NCBI GenBank assembly: GCA_032433765.1
Contig: JAVIAB010000046.1
Span: forward strand, 61,167,388 to 61,231,387
Direction: 5' to 3'
Length of the DNA: 64,000 bases
Source of the DNA: Megaustenia siamemsis
Taxonomy: Eukaryota; Mollusca; Gastropoda; Stylommatophora; Ariophantidae
Notes under the pieces: model-generated
The model's database searches: none
Told to the model about the DNA's origin: nothing
The model's input: the letters and a program-made list of their open reading frames with translations, nothing else
Shown: one piece after another, positions 58,011 through 64,000 of the stretch
Layout: each line of letters begins with the position of its first letter
Position numbering within the stretch: the stretch's first letter is position 1
Translations under genes and position numbers: made by a program

Positions 58011-61000
58011 CAACCACCTACCTGCACTCTCAGACCGTAACATGACAACCACCTACCTGCACTTCAGACCATAACATGACAATCACCTACCCGCACTCTC
58101 AGACCGTAACATGACAATCACCTACTCGCACTCTCAGACCATAACATGACAATCACCTACCTGCACTCTCTTACAGTAACATGACAATCACCTACCTGCA
58201 CTCTCAGACCGTAACATGACAACCACCTACCTGCACTCTCAGACCGTAACATGACAATCACCTACCCGCACTCTCAGACCGTAACATGACAATCACCTAC
58301 CTGCATTCTCAGACCGTAACATGACAACCACCTACCTGCACTCTCAGACCGTAACTTGACAACCACCTACCCGCACTCTCAGACCGTAACTTGACAATCA
58401 CCAGCCTGCACTCTCAGACCGTAACATGACAATCACCTACCTGCACTCTCAGACAATAACATGACAATCACCTATCCGCACTCTGAGACCGTAACATGAC
58501 AATCACCTATCCGCACTCTCAGATCGTAACATGACAATCCCCAGCCTGCACTCTAAGACCGTAACATGACAATCATCAGCCTGCACTCTCAGACCATAAC
58601 ATGACAATCACCTACCTGCACTCTCAGACCGTAACATGACAACCACCTACCTGCACTCTCAGACCGTAACATGACAATCACCTACCCGCACTCTCAGACC
58701 GTAACATGACAATGACCTACCCGCACTCTCAGACCGTAACATGACAATCCCCTACCCGCACTCTCAGACCGTAACATGACAATCACCTCCCCGCACTCTC
58801 AGACCGTAACATGACAATCACCTACCTGCACTCTCAGACCGTAACATGACAATCACCTACCCGCACTCTCAGACCGTAACATGACAATCACCTACCTGCA
58901 CTCTCAGACCGTAACATGACAATCACCTACCTGCACTCTCAGACCATAACATGACAATCACCTACCCGCACTCTCAGACCGTAACATGACAATCACCTAC
59001 CTGCACTCTCAGACCATAACATGACAATCACCTACCTGCACTCTCAGACCGTAACATGACAACCACCTACCTGCACTCTCAGACCGTAACATGACAACCA
59101 CCTACCTGCACTCTCAAACCGTAACATGACAACCACCTACCTGCACTCTCAACCGTAACATGACAATCACCAATCTGCACTCTCAACCGTAACATGACAA
59201 CCACCTACCTGCACTCTCAGACCGTAACATGACAAACACCTACCTGCACTCTCAGACCGTAACATGACAACCACCTACCTGCACTCTCAACCGTAACATG
59301 ACAACCACCTACCTGCACTCTCAAACCGTAAAATGACAACCACCTAACTGCACTCTCAGACCGTACGTAACATGACAATCACCTACCCGCACTCTCAGAC
59401 CATAACATGACAACCACCTACCTGCACTCTCAGACCGTAACATGACAAACACCTACCTGCACTCTCAAACCGTAACATGACAATCACCTATCTGCACTCT
59501 CAGACCGTAACATGACAATCACCTACCTGCACTCTCAGACCGTAACATGACAACCACCTACCTGCACTCTCAGACCGTAACATGACAATCACCTACCTGC
59601 ACTCTCAGACCGTAACATGACAACCACCTACCTGCACTCTCAAACCGTAACATGACAACCACCTAACTGCACTCTCAGACCGTACGTAACATGACAATCA
59701 CCTACCCGCACTCTCAGACCATAACATGACAACCACCTACCTGCACTCTCAGACCGTAACATGACAATCACCTACCCGCACTCTCAGACCGTAACATGAC
59801 AACCACCTACCTGCACTCTCAGACCGTAACATGACAATCACCTACCTGCACTCTCAGACCGTAACATGACAATCACCTACCCGCACTCTCAGACCGTAAC
59901 ATGACAATCACCTACCTGCACTCTCAGACCATAACATGACAACAACCTACCCGCACTCTCAGACCGTAACATGACAATCACCTACCCGCACTCTCAGACC
60001 ATAACATGACAACCACCTACCCGCACTCTCAGACCGTAACATGACAATCACCTACCTGCACTCTCAGACCGTAACATGACAACTACCTACCTGCACTCTC
60101 AGACCATAACATGACAATCACCTACCTGCACTCTCAGACCGTAACATGACAATCACCTATCTGCACTCTCAGACCGTAACATGACAATCACCTACCTGCA
60201 CTCTCAGACCGTAACATGACAACCACCTACCTGCACTCTCAGACCGTAACATGACAATCACCTACCTGCACTCTCAGGCCGTAACATGACAACCACCTAC
60301 CTGCACTCTCAAACCGTAACATGACAACCACCTAACTGCACTCTCCGACCGTACGTAACATGACAATCACCTATCCGCACTCTCAGACCATAACATGACA
60401 ACCACCTACCCCCACTCTCAGACCGTAACATGACAAACACCTACCTGCACTCTCAAACCGTAACATGACAATCACCTATCTGCACTCTCAGACCGTAACA
60501 TGACAATCACCTACCTGCACTCTCAGACCGTAACATGACAACCACCTACCTGCACTCTCAGACCGTAACATGACAATCACCTACCTGCACTCTCAGGCCG
60601 TAACATGACAACCACCTACCTGCACTCTCAAACCGTAACATGACAACCACCTAACTGCACTCTCAGACCGTAACATGACAATCACCTACCCGCACTCTCA
60701 GACCATAACATGACAACCACCTACCACACTCTCAGACCGAACATGACAATCACCTACCTGCACTCTCAGACCGTAACATGACAACCACCTACCTGCACTC
60801 TCAAACCGTAACATGACAATCACCAATCCGCACTCTCAAACCGTAACATGACAACCACCTACCTGCACTCTCAAACCGTAACATGACAATCACCAATCTG
60901 CACTCTCAAACCGTAACAGACAACCACCTACCTGCACTCTCAGACCGTAACATGACAATCACCTACCTGCACTCTCAAACCGTAACATGACAATCACCTA

Positions 61001-62375
61001 CCTGCACTCTCAGACCGTAACATGACAATCACCTACCTGCACTCTCAGACCGTAACATGACAACCACCTACCCTCACTCTCAGACCGTAACATGACAATC
61101 ACCTACCTGCACTCTCAAACTGTAACATGACAACCAAGTACCTGCACTCTCAGACCATACGTAACATGACAATCACCTACCTGCACTCTCAGGCCGTAAC
61201 ATGACAACCACCTACCTGCACTCTCAAACCGTAACATGACAACCACCTACATGCACTCTCAGACCGTGCGTAACATGACAATCACCTACCCGCACTCTCA
61301 GACCATAACATGACAACCACCTACCCGCACTCTCAGACCATAACATGACAACCACCTACCCGCACTCTCAGACCGTAACATGACAATCACCTACCTGCAC
61401 TCTCAAACCGTAACATGAAAATCACCTACCTGCACTCTCAGACCATAACATGACAATCACCTACCCGCACTCTCAGACCATAACATGACAATCACCTACC
61501 CGCAATCTCAGACCATAACATGACAATCACCTACCCGCACTCTCAGACTGTAACATGACAATCACCTACCTGCACTCTCAGACCGTAACATGACAACCAC
61601 CTACCCGCACTCTCAGACCGTAACATGACAATCACCTACCCGCACTCTCAGTCCATAACATGACAACCATCTACCCGCACTCTCAGACCGTAACATGACA
61701 ATCACCTACCTGCACTCTCAGACCGTAACATGACAACCACCTACCCGCACTCTCAGACTATAACATGACAACCACCTACCCGCACTCTCAGACCGTAACA
61801 TGACAATCACCTACCTGCACTCTCAGACCGTAACATGACAATCACCTACCTGCACTCTCAGACCATAACATACAATCACCTACCCGCACTCTCAGACCAT
61901 AACATGACAATCACCTACCCGCAATCTCAGACCATAACATGACAATCACCTACCCGCACTCTCAGACCGTAACATGACAATCACCTACCTACACTCTCAG
62001 ACCGTAACATGACAACCACCTACCCGCACTCTCAGACCGTAACATGACAATCACCGATCCGCACTCTCAGACCATAACATGACAACCACCTACCCGCACT
62101 CTCAGACCGTAACATGACAATCACCTACCTGCACTCTCAGACCGTAACATGACAACCACCTACCTACACTCTCAGACCATAACATGACAATCACCTACCT
62201 GCACTCTCAGACCGTAACATGACAACCACCTACCTACCCGCACTATCAGACCGTATCATGACAATCACCTACCTGCACTCTCAGACCGTAACATGACAAC
62301 CACCTACCTACCCTCACTCGCAGACCGTAACATGACAATCACCTACGTACCTGCACTCTCAGACCGTAACATGAC
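57895..62375 (+). repeat. 4.48-kb HOR, copy 2 (4,481 bp)
   Basis: Carries D junctions at 59363, 59682, 60351 and 61157 and GTGCGTAAC at 61266. Private changes shared with copy 3 but absent from copy 1 include GCATTCTC (58303), TAACTTGACA (58353 and 58389), CTCTGAGACC (about 58483) and CAGATCG (58521). ATGAAAATC (61415), ATAACATACAATC (61868) and GCAATCTC (61922) match 56935, 57386 and 57441 in the preceding period. Confidence 0.85.
58489..58580 (+). repeat. C patch, diverged form
   Basis: TATCCGCAC, then CAGATCGTAAC, AATCCCCAGCCTGC, CTCTAAGACC and AATCATCAGCC. The same combination is found at 62972-63065 and, apart from the last few bases, at 5536-5646. Confidence 0.87.
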
Positions 62376-62490
62376 AATAACATACCTACCCGCACTCTCA
62401 GACCGTAACATGACAATCACCTACCTACCCGCACTCTCAGACCGTAACATGACAATCACCTACCTACACGCACTCTCAGACCGTAACATG
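62230..62490 (+). repeat. A-type 39-mer cluster, GTACCTGC form
   Basis: AATAACATACC is at 62376. The frame 62293-62526 is open for 77 codons and has two changes near its start (CCCTCACTCGCAG) that give S and A in the would-be peptide. GCACTCGCAG is shared with the 57.8-kb cluster, but the 1-bp insertion there is absent. Confidence 0.87.
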
Positions 62491-64000
62491 ACAACCACCT
62501 ACCTGCACTCTCAGACCGTAACATGACAACCACCTACCTGCACTTTCAGACCATAACATGACAATCACCTACCCGCACTCTCAGACCGTAACATGACAAT
62601 CACCTACTCGCACTCTCAGACCATAACATGACAATCACCTACCTGCACTCTCAGACAGTAACATGACAATCACCTACCTGCACTCTCAGACCGTAACATG
62701 ACAACCACCTACCTGCACTCTCAGACCGTAACATGACAATCACCTACCCGCACTCTCAGACCGTAACATGACAATCACCTACCTGCATTCTCAGACCGTA
62801 ACATGACAACCACCTACCTGCACTCTCAGACCGTAACTTGACAACCACCTACCCGCACTCTCAGACCGTAACTTGACAATCACCAGCCTGCACTCTCAGA
62901 CCGTAACATGACAATCACCTACCTGCACTCTCAGACAATAACATGACAATCACCTATCCGCACTCTGAGACCGTAACATGACAATCACCTATCCGCACTC
63001 TCAGATCGTAACATGACAATCCCCAGCCTGCACTCTAAGACCGTAACATGACAATCATCAGCCTGCACTCTCAGACCATAACATGACAATCACCTACCTG
63101 CACTCTCAGACCGTAACATGACAACCACCTACCTGCACTCTCAGGCCGTAACATGATAATCACCTACCCGCACACTCAGACCGTAACATGACAATGACCT
63201 ACCCGCACTCTCAGACCGTAACATGACAATCCCCTACCCGCACACTCAGACTGTAACATGACAATCACCTCCCCGCACACTCAGACCGTAACCTGACAAT
63301 CACCTACCTGCACTCTCAGACCGTAACATGACAATCACCTACCCGCACTCTCAGACCGTAACATGACAATCACCTACCTGCACTCTCAGACCGTAACATG
63401 ACAATCAACTACCTGCACTCTCAGACCATAACACTATAATCACCTACCCGCACTCTCAGACCGTAACATGACAATCACCTACCTGCACTCTCAGACCATA
63501 ACATGACAATCACCTACCTGCACTCTCAGACCGTAACATGACAACCACCTACCTGCACTCTCAGACCGTAACATGACAACCACCTACCTGCACTCTCAAA
63601 CCGTAACATGACAACCACCTACCTGCACTCTCAAACCGTAACATGACAATCACCAATCTGCACTCTCAAACCGTAACATGACAACCACCTACCTGCACTC
63701 TCAGACCGTAACATGACAAACACCTACCTGCACTCTCAGACCGTAACATGACAACCACCTACCTGCACTCTCAAACCGTAACATGACAACCACCTACCTG
63801 CACTCTCAAACCGTAAAATGACAACCACCTAACTGCACTCTCAGACCGTACGTAACATGACAATCACCTACCCGCACTCTCAGACCATAACATGACAACC
63901 ACCTACCTGCACTCTCAGACCGTAACATGACAACCACCTACCTGCACTCTCAAACCGTAACATGACAACCACCTATTTGCACTCTCAAACCGTAACATGA
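62376..64000 (+). repeat. 4.48-kb HOR, copy 3 (partial)
   Basis: Follows copy 2 base for base at an offset of about 4,482, with additional changes such as CGCACACTCAG (63170-63280), ATGATAATC (63153), AACCTGACAATC (63291) and ACACTATAATC (63431). The D junction at 63847 ends its first third. The window stops inside the array; no edge is seen. Confidence 0.85.

Larger units (their letters stand above)
1..64000 (+). repeat. 35-bp tandem satellite array filling the window
   Basis: The window is a continuous head-to-tail array of a 35-bp unit; a typical copy is 378-412. Numbering from CCTAC, the constant parts are positions 8-20 (GCACTCTCAGACC) and 23-32 (TAACATGACA). The main variable positions are 7 (T or C), 17 (G or A), 21 (G or A) and 33 (T or C). 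Copies number about 1,800, all in one orientation, and no unique sequence longer than a few bases interrupts them. The commonest unit has 13 C, 4 G, 11 A and 7 T, so GC is about 49% with strong C-over-G skew. Unit lengths of 33, 34, 38 and 39 bp also occur. Both strands meet stops in every frame within a few 35-mers, so stretches between the other entries hold no gene. Arrays like this are typical of eukaryotic heterochromatin; chromosomal location and species cannot be read from the window. Confidence 0.97.

Noticed and set aside
1..64000. CRISPR array
   Set aside because: There are no unique spacers: the whole 35-bp unit repeats directly, and no cas genes are present.
1..64000. Telomeric repeat (CCTACC resembling CCCTAA)
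   Set aside because: The unit is 35 bp and contains no run of a 6-7-bp telomere motif; CCTACC occurs only once or twice per unit.
1..64000. TGACA word in every unit as a transcription-factor binding site array
   Set aside because: A five-base word recurring because the unit recurs is not evidence of binding. Without occupancy data the claim has no support.
1..64000. tRNA, rRNA or structured ncRNA genes
   Set aside because: No conserved RNA motif or stem capable of a clover-leaf is visible. The C-rich unit has little self-complementarity, and no stretch departs from the satellite consensus.

Overview
The whole 64-kb window is one uninterrupted head-to-tail satellite (minisatellite) array. 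The monomer is 35 bp, every copy lies in the same orientation, and there are about 1,800 copies (an estimate from window length divided by unit length). I see no unique flank, gene, RNA gene, transposable element or inversion anywhere. Each unit carries the constant words GCACTCTCAGACC and TAACATGACA, joined by a short variable segment. The C-rich strand is the one shown: the commonest unit has 13 C, 4 G, 11 A and 7 T. This points to a eukaryotic nuclear genome, in centromeric, pericentromeric, subtelomeric or other heterochromatin. Two of the main variable positions look like CpG to TpG/CpA changes, which fits a CpG-methylating genome such as a vertebrate or plant. I cannot name the species.

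Two monomer lengths matter. The 35-mer carries a stop in every frame within a few units. It forms a chain of 12-codon micro-ORFs (MTITYLHSQTVT) whose TGA overlaps the next ATG as ATGA. A 39-mer, made by one extra CCTA-type tetranucleotide, is 13 codons long and stays open (MTITYLPALSDRN repeated). Clusters of 39-mers (and 38-mers) recur along the window and account for every open frame of 64-116 residues. I treat these as by-products of repeat length, not genes.

Above the monomer there is a clear higher-order repeat (HOR). Its landmarks are: 'A' clusters of 39-mers with an AATAACATACC word; 'B' clusters, several with CCTAACCGC; a 'C' patch about 725 bp after A (TATCCG units followed by AATCCC-type units); and 'D' junctions with TACGTAACATG. 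A-to-A distances are about 3.71 kb (twice), 3.88 kb, 5.92 kb and 4.48 kb (twice) from 36 kb to the right edge. A second period of about 3.34 kb is visible between 10 and 17 kb.

Layout: 1-7 kb is mixed, with many short units. 7.5-8.1 kb and 20.7-21.4 kb are runs of 16 and 18 identical units. 8.5-17 kb holds the 3.34-kb HOR. 17-29 kb is the most uniform part. 29-53 kb holds HORs of varied length. 53-64 kb holds two full 4.48-kb HOR copies and part of a third. The last 8 kb differ most from the consensus but are very similar to each other, so an already diverged block was duplicated recently. There is no cooperating gene system here. What deserves attention is the array's evolution: nested HORs, a diverged patch shared across 53 kb, and possible homopolymer errors.
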